A model generated the notes under the pieces. That model saw nothing but the letters and a program-made list of their open reading frames with translations. It ran no database searches and was not told the DNA's origin. Shown piece after piece: positions 48,856-61,255 of a stretch of DNA of 64,000 nt. The position numbers and the translations under genes were made by a program. The stretch is from Vitellaria paradoxa (lineage: Eukaryota; Streptophyta; Magnoliopsida; Ericales; Sapotaceae). The number at the start of each line of letters is the position of its first letter. The first letter of the stretch is position 1. Location: positions 56,076,690 to 56,140,689 of the forward strand of contig CM034236.1 of the NCBI GenBank assembly GCA_019916065.1, read 5' to 3'.

Positions 48856-49861
48856 GGCTATGTATGGTAACATTTTTATTTTTTATTTTTCTGTTTATAT
48901 TTTCAAAATTTTGTAAACTAATAACAGAAATATGTTTGTTAAATCTATTTACGTTTCTTTTGTTTTGAAAAAAAAATAAAAATTAAACAGAAAAACATAA
49001 ATAAAAAGTGTTTTCACTCTTTTATTTGTTATAAATATTTTGCCAATTCTAATACTTTATCTATTTTTGTTACATTATATTAAAATAAATTATTTTATTC
49101 AAATATTTTGTTAAATTAAAATTATTTTTAATAAATAATATAATTAAATTAATATGTAATATTTATTATTAATTTATTTCTAATAAATAATTAAATTAAA
49201 TTAGTTAATTTAATTAATAAGAAATATATATTATTAATTTATTTTTAATAAATAATAAAATAAAATATATTAATTTAATTTATTTTAATAAATAATTTAA
49301 TTAATATAAATATATTATACTAAATTAAATTAAATTAAATTAAGTTAAATAATTTAAATATAATATTTATTATAAATAATATTAAATATATTTTATTAAA
49401 TTATTTTTAATAAATATAATAATTAAATTTAGTTAATTTATTTAATATGAATTATATTTCATTAAATTATTTTAATAAATATCATAATTAAATTATTTAA
49501 ATTATTATGAAATATATTTTATTCAATCATTTTAGTAAATAAAATAACTAAATTATAATTGATATATTTTATATTTACTAGATTAAATGATACAATATTT
49601 ATATTTTATTCAATTGTTTTAATAAATAATATAATTAAATTAAATTAATATAAAATATATTTATTTACTTCAATTAATTTTTAAAAAATAAATAAATTAA
49701 ATATTTTATGAAAATAAAAAATTATTAATTGTAAACAAAATTACATTTTTAAATGCAGTTTCAGTTTTTATTTTAAAAAAAGAAAACGATAACAAAAAAT
49801 AAAAAATATAAATATATAAACGTAAATAAAAAAAAAAACGACAACGTTATCAAACGGTCTC
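48856..49861 (+). mobile_element. Tourist-like (PIF/Harbinger-type) non-autonomous element, 1.0 kb
   Basis: Flanked by TTA at 48853-48855 and 49862-49864. It starts ggctatgtatggtaacattt and ends, in reverse complement, gagaccgtttgataacgttg. It is the inverted relative of the element at 616-1633, with the same length class, the same end words and the same extremely AT-rich core. No transposase is encoded. Confidence 0.78.
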
Positions 49862-50006
49862 TTACGTGTAAATCATACTTTACCATCTTCGGAAAAGCTC
49901 CCGACCTGCCGCTAATTGGACAACTCGGACAAGACTAATATGTGAAGAGTCCGTAGGAGCGACTCTACTGACAACCGAGGCCATCTTGGTAATTACGTGT
50001 AGGCTT

Positions 50007-50102
50007 AGTTGGGGATGATAAAAAATTTTAAAAAATTATTAAAAAATTAAAAATTTTAAAAATTATTCACTTTTTATCTTACTGTATAAATTATGAACCA
50101 AC
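50007..50102. mobile_element. Left half of a MITE split by the copia element
   Basis: ggcttagttggggatgataa followed by the family core attattcactttttatctta and aaattatgaac stops at the copia 5' LTR. The continuation aacttatcttattttatcta...tttcaaacgcac is found at 54845-54895, beyond the 3' LTR. The joined order matches intact family members such as that at 41828-41982. Confidence 0.7.
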
Positions 50103-50315
50103 TATTAGAGAATTAATTACAATAGATTTTCATTATATTTTAAATTCTCATAATTAGTTGTAATATCCCTATAATTAGTTGTAATTCCCTAATTCTAGGA
50201 TAGTTTCCTATTTTTGTAACTCACGGCAATGCGCAATTTTGTGTTTATATATTCATTCTTAATTAATGAAAAAGTCAAGCCTTTATTTCTCAATATTCCT
50301 CTCTCTATTTCAACA
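50103..50315 (+). repeat. 5' LTR of the copia element
   Basis: 213 bp, starting tattagagaattaattac and ending ctctatttcaaca. It is immediately followed by the primer-binding site. It lacks the 30-bp internal duplication present in the 3' LTR. Confidence 0.9.
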
Positions 50316-50406
50316 TAGTATCAAGAGCCTAATCTTCTTGGGCATATTTTTTTCTTTTTTTTTTTTCTCTTAGACAAACCACAAAACTGCACCACCAGTC
50401 TCTTCA

Positions 50407-51279
50407 ATGGCTTCCGATGCTACCTTCTTTTCCATAAACGATTCTATCACCATCCAAAACTCTCAGGATTCTCAACATCCCCTCCTTACAATCAATCTCT
50501 CCAATATCAGCAAATTGTCATCTATCAGTTATCTCACATGGAGCCTTCAAATCCAATCTCTTCTTGAAGGTTACGATCTTCATCACTGCATTGATGGCAC
50601 TCATATTCCACCACCACCCACCATCACCGTCAATGGTGTTGCATCCCCATATCTTGCATACACAACCTGGAAGCGCCAAGATCGTCTCATCTTTAGCATT
50701 CTCCTCGGTGCTATCTTCGTTTCACTGCAACCGCTTATTGCCCGTACTACCATTTCCCTTGATGAATGGCAAACCCTAGCTAATACCTATGCCAAACCAT
50801 CTTGTGGTCATATTAAACAATTGAAGGAACAATTAAAGTGGTGTAATAAGGGCTCAAAATCCATTAGTGAATATATGCAGGCGAAAAAGACTCGTGCCAA
50901 TGAACTTGCTCTTCTAGGCAAGCCCATTGATGATGAGGATCTTATTGATCGGGTTCTTGAAGGACTTGGTGATGAGTACAAATCCGTCATTGATGCAATT
51001 AATGCTCGTGACACGTCAATTTCTTTTGCTGAGCTCCATGAGAAATTTCTCAACAAAGAAGCATCTCTTCAAACTGCTCAACCATCTTCTCTATTACTAC
51101 CAACAACGGCAAATCCCACAGCCTTTCGGAATCATCGAAATTGGCGTCCACCAGCCACCAATTCGCAACAACTAGGTCCTCCTACTGCTCATTCTCCTCA
51201 TGCTCAACGCCAACCCAAACCTTATTTGGGTCGTTGTCAAGCTGCAGCATTCAAGGACACACTGCCGAACGATGCTTGA
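50407..51279 (+). pseudogene. copia gag region
   Basis: A 290-residue open frame starting MASDATFFSIND, with the retrotransposon gag features LSNISKLSSISYLTWSLQIQ near residue 40, WKRQDRLIFSILLG near 92 and a DEDLIDRVLEGLGDEYKSVI stretch near 175. The CCHC knuckle that should follow (IQGHTAERC) is in another frame, so a frameshift separates gag from the rest. Gag packages the element RNA in cytoplasmic particles; here it is only a relic. Confidence 0.85.
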
Positions 51280-52725
51280 TGTTTCGGCTTGTCACTAATC
51301 AACAATCCTTGACACCTCGTCCTCAAGGCTCTCAGGGATATGGCACCTCCACACCTTGGCAACCACGAGCCAATCATGCTATTCTCGGCAACAACACTAC
51401 TCCTTCTTGGCCGCTGGATAGTGGAGCATCTCACCACGTTACGTCTGACTTGAGCAATCTTTCTCTTCATAGCCCATATCAAGGATCTAATGATGTCATG
51501 ATCGGCGAGGGATCGGCCCTTAACATCACATAGCGGTTCTACCACCATACCTACTTCTTCTCGCTCATTTACCTTAGACAATGTCCTTTGTGTCCCTTCC
51601 ACGAAAAAGAATTTAATTTCGATTTATCAATTTTGCACTAATAACCATGTTTCTGTTGAATTCTCACCCTCTGCTTTTTAGGTGAAGGATCTAAACACAA
51701 GGACAATCCTTTTGATGGGTGAACCTAAGGATGGTATATGTGAGTGGCTGACTACATCCCCTTCAGTCGCCTCTTCACCATTGCTTGCATTTTCCAATGT
51801 CAAGACCACTTCATTCGAGTGGCACTCTAGACTAGGTCATCCATCATTTACTATTATGAAAAATATTGTTTCCAAGTTTTCTTTACCATTGTCTAGTTCG
51901 TTATCCTCTTCCACACATTGTAATGCCTGTTCAGGTAATAAAAGTCATAAAATTCCATTTTCTTCTTTTACCTTAACCTCATCCTACCCGCTTGAACTTA
52001 TCTTTTTTGATGTATGGACCTCTCCTATTTATTCTGTTGATGGTTTTCAGTACTATGTTATCTTTGTTGATCATTATACACGGTATATTTGGTATTATCC
52101 ACTTAAACGAAAATCCCATGTGTATGATATCTTTGTATGCTTCAAGGCATTAGTCGAGAACCAATTTAACCACCGAATTGTAACCCTCTATTCAGATAAT
52201 GGTGGCGAATATAAAACCCTTAATAGTTTTCTCTCCACCAATGGTATATCCCATCTTACTACACCATCCTATACACCAGAACACAATGGTCTTTTCGAAC
52301 GACGTCATCGCTATATTGTTGAAACCACTCTATCACTTCTCACTCATGCCTTCATGCCTCTAACTTATTAGACTTACGCATTTGCCACTGCTGTATATCT
52401 TATCAACCGTATGCCCATACCCACACTACATCTTTCATCTCCTTTTGAAAAACTCTTTGAGTCTCAACCCAACTACACTAAACTTCGGGTGTTCGGTTGC
52501 TTATGTTATCCGTGGCTTCGTCTTTATTCCCAACATAAACTTGACTCTCGTTCCACTCCTTGTGTTTTTCTTGGTTACTCTTCAACACAAAGTGCCTATA
52601 TCTATCTTGATCTGTCCATTTCTAAAACATATATTTCTCGTCATGTCAAATTTCTTGAAACCTCATTTCCTTTCACCAATCACCACTCCCATCTAGCTTG
52701 TCCTACCCCAGAGATCCTTTCCTAA
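51280..52725 (+). pseudogene. copia protease-integrase region, broken
   Basis: The protease active site LDSGASHHVTSD lies at about 51414-51450 and is followed by a stop at 51531-51533. The integrase part (51682-52371) carries the pre-integrase HxxxH/CxxC zinc region (WHSRLGHPSF and CNACSG), then the catalytic DDE framework: FFDVWTSP, LYSDNGGEY and PEHNGLFERRH. A stop codon at about 52369-52371 separates this from the downstream continuation (PIPTLHLSSPFEKLFES and FGCLCYPWLR) in 52372-52725. At least two disabling changes are visible. Confidence 0.85.
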
Positions 52726-53030
52726 TGGCTGCCTTCGGTCCAAATTCTACCCACTTCAAGTGGCTCATTCAGTACGCCTCCACAAAGGGATTCCTCGTGT
52801 CAACATCCGTCACAAACTGCCCGAACCGTCGACCGTCGACTTTTGTCCACATACCTCCTTTTAGTCGGCCACAATTCGATTAACCGCTAAGAAACCACAG
52901 TCGACCGTTTACCACCAGAACCACACAATTCTGAGAACTCTTCTGCTTTAACCATAGCTCAAATCACCCATCAAAATACCTATCCCATGACCACTAGAGC
53001 AAAACAAACATCCACGAACCCCTGACCAAG

Positions 53031-54580
53031 ATGAATCTCACTGCTGTCCTTTCTCAACCATCTGACATTAAGCCTCATATTGTTAACCAAGCCTTAAAAG
53101 ATCCCAAATGGAGACAGGCTATGAATGATGAATTTGATGCTCTTGTTCGGAATGGAACCTGGGAGCTTGTTCCCTCTACTTCTCTGCAGAACCTTGTTGG
53201 ATGTAAGTTGGTTTTTGTATTAAAAGGCTTTCTTATGGTTTTGTTGACAGGTACAAAGCCAGATTAGTTGCGAAAGGTTTTTATCAGCGACCTGGAGTGG
53301 ATTATCATGACACCTTTACCCCGGTTGTCAAGCCGACAACAATACGCCTTGTTCTTAGCTTGGCAGTTGCGACAGTTGGATGTTAATAATGGCTTTCTTC
53401 AAGGCCATCTTTCCGAAAATGTCTACATGGCTTAGCCTCCGGGATTTGTTGATAGAGATCATCCAACCCATGTATGTAAATTAAAGAAGGCCATATATGG
53501 ACTCAAGCAGGCCCCACGGGCTTGGTACCTTGAACTTCGCCAGTTTCTCATTGTGTTTGGATTCATAAACTCTCATGCAGACACTTTTCTATTCATTCTC
53601 CACTCAAGAGACATTACTAAATATCTCTTTGTTTATGTGGATGACATTATTATCATCACAGGTACCCACCCTACTGTTATTCAAAGCTACATTGACCTTT
53701 TGGCACAAAGATTTTCAATCAAGGATATTGGCGCCTTGTCTTATTTTCTCAGCATTGAGGTTCTCACCACTTCATCTGGTTTGTTGCTTACTCAAAGGTG
53801 CTACATCACTGATCTTCTTGCCCGGACAAAAATGTTTGGAGCAAAACCTGTTGCTACACCACTTGTTACAGATGGAAATCTCACACTTCATTCAGGAACA
53901 GCTCTGAATGACTACACAGAATATAGAACAATTGTTGGCAGTCTACAGTATCTTTGTCTCACTTGCCCAGACATAGCGTATACTGTTAACAAACTTTCCC
54001 AGTTCATGCATCGCCTGACGTCTGAACATTAGAACACTACAAAACGACTGCTTCGATATCTGTGTGGCACATTGCCTTATTGATTATTTCTTCATAAGGA
54101 TAATCCATTTTCGCTTCATGCCTTTTTCGATGTAGAATGGGCTAGCAACAAAGACAACTATACCTCTATGAGTGCCTATATTGTTTATCTTGGTCGTCAT
54201 CCTATTTCTTGGTCATCTAAGAAACAGCGTACAATTGCTTGGTCATCCACAGAAACTGAGTATCGAGCAGTTGCCTCTACTACTTCCGAAATCAATTGGA
54301 TTTGTTCCCTTCTCACAGAGCTTGGCGTCACTCTTCCTACACCGCCTGTTATCTATTGTGACAATGTTGGTGCCACCTATCTTTGTTCTCATCTAGTCTT
54401 TTATTCACGCATGAAACATGTGACAATTGACTATCACTTTATTCGGGATCAAGTTTAATTAGGTGCTCTTCGTGTTACTCATGTTTCCTCAGCAGATCAA
54501 TTTGCCGATGCTCTTACCAAACCACTTCCACGAAGTCGCTTTCAAGAATTAAGGATCAAGATTGGCATCGCCTCCAAAGC
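53031..54580 (+). pseudogene. copia reverse transcriptase-RNase H region, broken
   Basis: The polymerase begins near DPKWRQAMNDEFDALVRNGT, is interrupted by a frameshift around 53210-53260, resumes at [20 protein letters not shown] and reaches the catalytic YVDD box at 53634-53645. RNase H wording follows at about 54120-54580 (SWSSKKQRTIAWSSTETEY, then QFADALTKPLPRSRF). Stops at about 54030, 54080 and 54457 break the reading. No functional polymerase can be encoded. Confidence 0.87.
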
Positions 54581-54597
54581 TCCATCTTGAGGGGGCA

Positions 54598-54839
54598 TAT
54601 TAGAGAATTAATTACAATAGATTTTCTTTTAGAGAATTAATTACAATAGATTTTCTTCATATTTTAAATTCTCGTGATTAACTGTAATATCCTTGTAATT
54701 AGTTGCAATTCCCTAATTCTAGGATAGTTTCCTATTTTTGTAACTCATGGCAATGCCCAATTTTGTGTATATATATTCATTCGTAATCAATGGAAAAGTC
54801 AAGCCTTTGTTTCTCAATATTCCTCTCTCTATTTCAACA
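54598..54839 (+). repeat. 3' LTR of the copia element
   Basis: 242 bp, ending ctctatttcaaca like the 5' LTR. It is longer because its first 30 bases (tagagaattaattacaatag plus attttctttt) are tandemly duplicated at 54600-54660. Because the 5' LTR lacks this, the duplication arose after insertion. Confidence 0.9.
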
Positions 54840-54844
54840 CCCAC

Positions 54845-57178
54845 AACTTATCTTATTTTATCTAACTTCTTGTCATTTCAAACGCACAAATAATGATATA
54901 ATGAGAAAGGGGGTAATTTACCTTTAAAAAAAAAAAAGAAATAGGGTAATGCCATGCAATCTGACCAAAATATTCTATTAAAAATATATATAAGAAAGAT
55001 ATTACATGAGTATGAATTTATTGTAAAAATAATAACTCATTAAAATATATTTCTATTGTCAATAATGAAGGTAATCAAGGCCCGGGAGGTTACTAGGAAA
55101 ACGCGACTTATACGCACAAAATTTTAAACTAAAAAATTTTCATGCAATGGTTCAACCTCTCGAAATTTTAAAAAGCGTATGACATACCACAGTTCAAAAA
55201 AATATCAATGTAATTTTTTTAGAGAAAAAAAAAAAGATTTTAATTATGAATCAATCTCTCCAAAATTTGTATAATCTTTCTTAATTTTTTTACATAGTTC
55301 AAAATCTCACAACTTAACTAATTTTATTATTTATACGTAATCTAATTCATCATTTATTCTTAATAACAAAAAAATAAATAAATAAAATAATCTAAAATTT
55401 AAATGGCCTAAAAAATTTAAGCGTATGAAAAAAAATTTATTCTAAACATTTGAAAATTTTAAACTCATTATGAGCAACCTAATATCACATAATATTTGAG
55501 AAATTGAAAAAATAAAAAAAAAAAAAGAAAAAAAGAAAGACAAGTTCAATTCATGCAAATAAAAATAAAAAAAGTCAATTTTTGCTGTAACTATGGAGCG
55601 TTCATTAAGAGTTATTGAAGTTTTGAGATATTTTTGCTAACTACAAAACATATATTTTTTAGTCCATATGAAAAATTTTTTTTGGTTTCGTCTTGTTTAT
55701 GGCATTTTCGTCATTACCATTTTTTTTTTGGTAAGTACCATTGCCATATTATTCTAATCTCTTAGACTAATACAATATTTTGATAAAATAGCAATTCCCA
55801 TTCAAATTTCAATATGAAATCTACTCAAAACTTATCGCTATGCTTATGTGGAGGACTTCTTAGGATCAAATATTTGCTCTTCAATTTCTTGGAATCTTTG
55901 GGTCCATTGAAGGAAAGCTGTCCCCTCAATTGATGCAGCCTATGTCATGCTCTGGTCAAGCCAAGTAAACTTTGTCAAAATCTGTTGTTATTAAAATGTG
56001 CTTCCCACATTTGCTTATTTGGATCTGCTCCTCAAGATGGAATTGCCCGAATGTTGGGCAATTGATCTCATGCTTCGATTCAGAGTAAGATGAACTCTTT
56101 CACAAACCCGTTGTGAATTTGAAGGCTAAAGGCAGGGTGCGGGAATTGTGCAATGATAGTGGAGACTGGAGAGCCATTTGTTGCCTAAGGTTGCAAAGAG
56201 AGAGAGAGAGAGAGAGAGAGAGTCTACTCAATTGATGCTCACCCCCAACTTATATACGCAAAGGAAAGATTTCTCGGACTAAATTGCTTCTGATCCACTT
56301 TGATTCGGACGTAACATACTCTTTGGCACAAAGGTCACTTACTTTCTGATGTAAAGTCAGTTTTCCAACAGAACTGTACCAGTTTTCTTCCGCATATATC
56401 ATTCCTTAAAGCAGCATTGCCATTTGCAACTGTGCTTTCCCATAAATCGGGGTGGCAATATCATGACAGACACAAACACAAAATAGTTCAACTTTTAATT
56501 ACAAGTCAGTTGAAATAGTTGAACTTTTAATCACACTTCAGTTTTATCTTATCAATTAGCTCCGCTCGGAGTTCTAAGTTTTACTAAAAAAATATCAAAA
56601 ATTTTTAAAAATTACTCAAATTTTATCCCATTATATAAATTACGATACTATAATTTTTATCAATTTTTACCAATTTTTTGTGACTCTAAACGAAAAAAAA
56701 GTGTTGAAGTGAGTGCTGCTTGTTTTAATCACACTTCCCCGTAGTCCAAAATAGTGCTCTTTCCTCAGCTGTATTAATCTCTTTCCATTCATCTATATCT
56801 TAACAGTGAACTCTCTATGCATATCACCAACAATTGTTTACAAATTCTCTGTAAAACAATCCAAAATAATTGCAGGACAAACTAAATAAATCCAAATTGG
56901 TTGGGATGTGCAAGAAGAAAAACACTTGATTTTCAATCAAACAATAATAACAGAAATACAAGAAATAATAGCACACCATTCAAAACTCTTACAATTAACA
57001 ATTTACAAAATGCGGTACCAAAATCCCATTGTTATGTAAACCAAAAACCAGGAAGAAGGCTGTAACAATCGATTTATACAAACTGTACTAAGCTCTACTG
57101 CCCGATAACCATACGGGACAAGAATGCCGAAGATGCATGATATATAGAAGAAAAATCACAAATTTACCCCATCAATGA
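54845..57178. other. Intergenic region downstream of the copia element
   Basis: Begins with the right half of the split MITE (54845-54895). A (GA)n microsatellite lies at about 56199-56221 and a decayed Tourist-like stretch at about 56574-56700. A moderately GC-rich patch at 55840-56180 has no recognisable frame. The last few hundred bases are probably the 3' UTR of the minus-strand DUF716 gene. Confidence 0.5.
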
Positions 57179-58151
57179 TCAATGAGAACCATAACCATTA
57201 ATCCCAGATGCAGAAACAGCTAGAACAGCCTTCTGATCTGCCACTTTCCCTTCTTCCCTAATTCCATCCTCATCACTGTCAGAATCCAAAGTGAAATGAG
57301 TCTGGCTATCCAATTCCTGCATTTCAGCACCAATTGGCCTATACTCTGTAAATTCACCACCAAACCCAGTTTTTTTACAAAGAAATGAGTACACCCCAGC
57401 AACGGAAACCACCAGAAAAGCAAGATGACAGTTAAACTGGAGTGTGGCTATTGCACGAGCCCGATGATACTCTGGGTGTCCCTTACACTTGACCGTGTAA
57501 TTCCCTCTGCTCTTCTCGTGCAAAAAACACCCATGTGCCATCACATTGGAATAAAAGGAAAACCCCATTTGGACAATCCACATCCCCTGCAAAATCAGCC
57601 CAATTCCACGGCCCAACCTAGAAAATCTCGCTTTGGGGGTTTTCAGTTCAAGAATTGTCGAAAAAAACACAAATTCCGATCGGAACGAGCAAGAGATCGA
57701 AGTAACGATTCTCGATCCCACTTGGGTCCTTTCTTTGAAGATAAAACAAGAAAAATTCTTCCATAAAAGCGAATAGACAGAGTAAATTGAGGATCGACGA
57801 GGGCAATGGGATCGAATGTGTGAATTGGGATATGAGACCAAGTAGAGAGTAGAAAAGGAAAAGGGAAGCGATTGCGATTACCTCTAATTGGAGGACCGAA
57901 CCGGTCCGATCGTTGGAGTTGAGAGCGTTAATTAAGGAGATTAGAGAGTTTAAGATGAATAAGAAAGAAAGCAGGGAGATTCCGAACATTGTAATGGAGG
58001 AAGAAGAGTGGGTTGCCTTCTTTCTCGGGGAAGATTGCTGTGTTAAAGTTGAAGATGTGATCTTGAGGGTTTGGGGAGATGAAATGAAAGATTCCCAGGC
58101 GCCGATGAGGATGAAGCCGACTCCAGCTATGGTGTAGGTGAAGAGTCCCAT
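57179..58151 (-). pseudogene. DUF716/TMEM45-like membrane protein gene with a one-base frameshift
   Basis: A single exon that would encode about 323 residues of a DUF716 (TMEM45-like) multi-pass membrane protein if read through one frameshift. The molecular role of plant members is poorly defined. The first frame starts MGLFTYTIAGVGFILIGAWE and runs through several hydrophobic segments to LLLVPIGICVFF, then stops at 57648-57650. The second frame carries the conserved rest: ILELKTPKARFSRLGRGIGL, GMWIVQMGFSFYSNVMAHGC, GHPEYHRARAIATLQFNCHL, then an acidic cytosolic tail. The switch falls exactly at a run of seven A (57661-57667, plus strand); with six, the frames would join. Strong conservation on both sides argues for a recent mutation or a sequencing indel over an old pseudogene. 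The gene is divergent from the CREG-like gene. Confidence 0.82.
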
Positions 58152-58947
58152 TGCTTCCTTCCTCTATGGTGCCCTACTTTCTCTTGAATTGGAGTTTCTA
58201 GGTCTCCGGAGATGTTGGTAAAGAGGGCAAGATCTGAGATCTACCGATGCTCTGCAATGGTCTCAGACTCTCAGGTGGTTTTGTTTGTTGGGCATGCGGT
58301 GGTTCGCAGGTCTTGAATTAGGGAAATCATGAATCATGAGAGAGAGAGAGAGAGAGAGAGACCAAAGGAAAATAAAACTAACTTTCTAATTTGTTAAATT
58401 AATTCTTTTTAATTTAATAAATTAGTTGGGCAAACAATAAAAAGAAGAAGATAAAAATTTATTTCCTTGAGTTTTAGTTTGAATTATTTTCTTTTAAAAC
58501 ACTAATTATATTATTTTAAGGTTGTTGCCTAACTACATATTTAGAATTAAATTTAAGTTGTTTTGTTACGAGATGATACAAAATTAATTTTTTTATTTAT
58601 TTTGACGAGTTTAAATTTATTGACTTTTAAAAAAATTAACTATGTTAAAATATTATAAATAAAATTTATTAAATAAATGTAAAAAAATTATAAATAATAT
58701 AAGTTTAGTTAAAGGACGATGAACTTTAAAATTTAAGAATTTATAATTGAATTATAATAAAAATATTATACTTGTTTTTTATTTTTTTCACAGCTATCAT
58801 GAAAATTATAAAAACAAAGGGAGAAGAAAGAGAAACTCATGGGTTAACATTAAATTTGATATCAATTTCATAACAATTCGAGTTGAGTCGTTAAATTTTA
58901 ATTTAATTATTTAAATTAAATTATTACAAAATTAACATCAAATTTAA

Positions 58948-59093
58948 GGTATATTTGGAGTGACAAACAAAAATAAAAAATAAATAAATTAAAAAATTTG
59001 TAATTTATGCAGTAAGATAAAAAATAAATAAATTTTTAAATTTTTAAAATTTTTTATATTTTTTAAATTTTTTTATCACCCTAGGCGGAGCCC
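58948..59093. mobile_element. Tourist-like MITE, 146 bp
   Basis: Flanked by TAA at 58945-58947 and 59094-59096. It starts ggtatatttggagtgacaaa and ends tatcaccctaggcggagccc. The core aatttgtaatttatgcagta is the family word. Confidence 0.75.
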
Positions 59094-59606
59094 TAATGTC
59101 ATCCTCCCCCGTTCAAAAAAGAGAAACAAACGGTTGCGAAGCGAGTGCCCTGAGGGTTGGGCGGGTCGCGTGAGTAAAGATAAGACGAAGCATGCAATGC
59201 CATCGAAGAAATAAAGTGCCGTCCAAATCAAACATAACTTAACAGCTGCAAACCCATTCCTGTGGGGTTCGGTTCAGTTCGGTTCGATTCGATTGGATTG
59301 GACGATATATTTCCCATCCGACGTTTTATCACCCTTTTTGCCAATTAATTATAAAAAAATAAATAATATATAAATAATTTCATTTCTCTTCATTTTTTTC
59401 CTACCTGAATCCAAGTTCCAAGTACTTACCCAAAAAAAAAAGTTCCAAGTAAAGATGCAATTTTCCATGCAATCCAAGTTCTAACTGGATTTCTGGTCCC
59501 AAGTACCCAAACAAGTTGTTCAATTTTGATTTTAGTTCCCGCTTCTTCAAAATTAATCCAAGAATGCTTATTACCAAACAAGACAAGCCTAGTGCGTATC
59601 ATCTAA

Positions 59607-59762
59607 GGGTTCGTTTGGTTTGAAAAAAAATAATAAAAAATTTTATAAATCTCTGTTAATTTTATATCATATCAACTTTTTTTTTTACTGCACGTATTAC
59701 GAATTTTCAATTTATCTCAATTTATCTTAATTTTTCTCACTTTTCTTACTCCAAACACACCC
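59607..59762. mobile_element. Tourist-like MITE, 156 bp
   Basis: Flanked by TAA at 59604-59606 and 59763-59765. The ends gggttcgtttggtttgaaa and (reverse complement) gggtgtgtttggagtaagaa are inverted repeats of the Tourist type. Confidence 0.8.
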
Positions 59763-60895
59763 TAAATATGTTGAATATATATTGGTTTGTAATTGGTTGA
59801 ATTTACATGTGTTTGAAATTTTGATAAAACAAAATAATTACGAGTGATACATTTATAAAAAAAATTAAAAAAGAATGATATGCATGAATTGTGAATTCAT
59901 TTCTTAAAAAAATTATTAAATATTGCATTGTATAAATACAAAATAGAGCCCAATAAAATGCAGTTGTATTGCGTGCCGCCTAATTAGGTATTATATTTAT
60001 GATACGTGCCATTTAAAATGTTTGATTTTGAAAAATCATTATTTTTTTAACTGTACAATTATAAGTGCTATATATGAAAGGAAATAAGCTGAAAAATATT
60101 TATAATTTGTGTAAAAAAATAATCAACAATTGTAAATTTTTTTTAATAATTTTTTATTTCTATTATTCTTTGCATGCAAATTTATATATATAATTTTATT
60201 TGACCATTTGTTCAAATATTATGTTTTTTGTTTTTCTTGAATGTGTTTCTACTAATTTCATTCAAATATACAAATTAATTATTATTATTATTATTTTTAA
60301 TTTAAACATGTGTTATTTTATTTTTATATTTTAAAAACAAATAGCATGAAAATTTGTGCATCGCATGAGACTAATTATGGGTGTGCTTAAAGTAATAAAA
60401 TGTGAGATAAAGTGAGATAGATTGTGAATTTGTAATTTACATAGTGAAAGAAAAAAGTGAATAAATTTTAAAAATTTTCAGAAATTTACAGCAAATCAAA
60501 CGCAACTTATGATTTTTAATTATAAAAGAGTCATTATTGTATTTGTGTAACATTTTATGTTTTGTTTAACATGGCAAACAATAGGATAATTTTCAATCAT
60601 TTAAAAATTTTCCTTTTCTTGATTTTTTATATTTCAAAAATATTATTTATTATAAAAGAAGAGGCTGGATAAAATATAAAAAGTTTTAGGGCTGAAATGT
60701 AAATATGAAGAATCAAGATTTAATCAAGATAGATTTGATTGGATCAATAAAATCAACAAATTTAATTAAATTAATAAATAATGTTGACTGAATTAATAAA
60801 TAGAGTTGACTCCATCTGTATACTCACGCAGTGCATATTTTGCATTGCACCTTGTAACCCAAATATAAAAAACTTAAAGAGTGGATTAATACTAA

Positions 60896-61255
60896 GGGCT
60901 TGGAGTAAAAAAAAATCTCAAAAAAGCTCTTTAAATCTCTAACTACTCCTCTATCTTTAATTTTTTTGTCATTATTAATTTTAAAAAATTTCAATATTTG
61001 GTTAAAAAAATAAAAAAATCTAAAAATAAGTTAATCGAATGTGTAAATTTTTTATACAATCACATTTTTCTTGTCGAAAACTTTTAAATAAGTACTATTG
61101 TCGCTATTTTTTTAAATTTTTTTTGAATCCGTGAGAATAGATTTGAAAAATTGTTCCCATGATTTGTAATTTAAAAAAAAAAAATGGTACCAAAATTAAC
61201 TCTAAATCATATTTTATCTCAATTTATCTTATTTTTTCTTATTTCAAACGAGCCC
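60896..61255. mobile_element. Tourist-like MITE, 360 bp
   Basis: Flanked by TAA at 60893-60895 and 61256-61258. The ends are gggcttggagtaaaaaa and (reverse complement) gggctcgtttgaaataag. Its interior (aatgtgtaaattttttatac, then attgtcgctatttt) is shared with the inside of the Mutator-like element at 12690-13229. Confidence 0.8.

Larger units (their letters stand above)
50103..54839 (+). mobile_element. Decayed Ty1/copia LTR retrotransposon
   Basis: A 4.7-kb element with short LTRs (50103-50315 and 54598-54839), a primer-binding site just inside the 5' LTR (tagtatcaagagcct), a polypurine tract gaggggg at 54589-54595, and flanking 5-bp duplications ccaac (50098-50102) and cccac (54840-54844) differing at one base. 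The gene order gag, protease, integrase, reverse transcriptase, RNase H is the Ty1/copia order. Gag and polymerase wording suggest the Ale/Retrofit type. Several stops and frameshifts make it non-autonomous. By eye the LTRs differ at about 16 of roughly 212 aligned bases, so insertion is not recent. The LTRs begin TA instead of the usual TG. Confidence 0.92.

Noticed and set aside
55840..56180. Possible gene or processed fragment in a less AT-rich patch
   Set aside because: No frame longer than a few dozen codons and no family wording could be identified.
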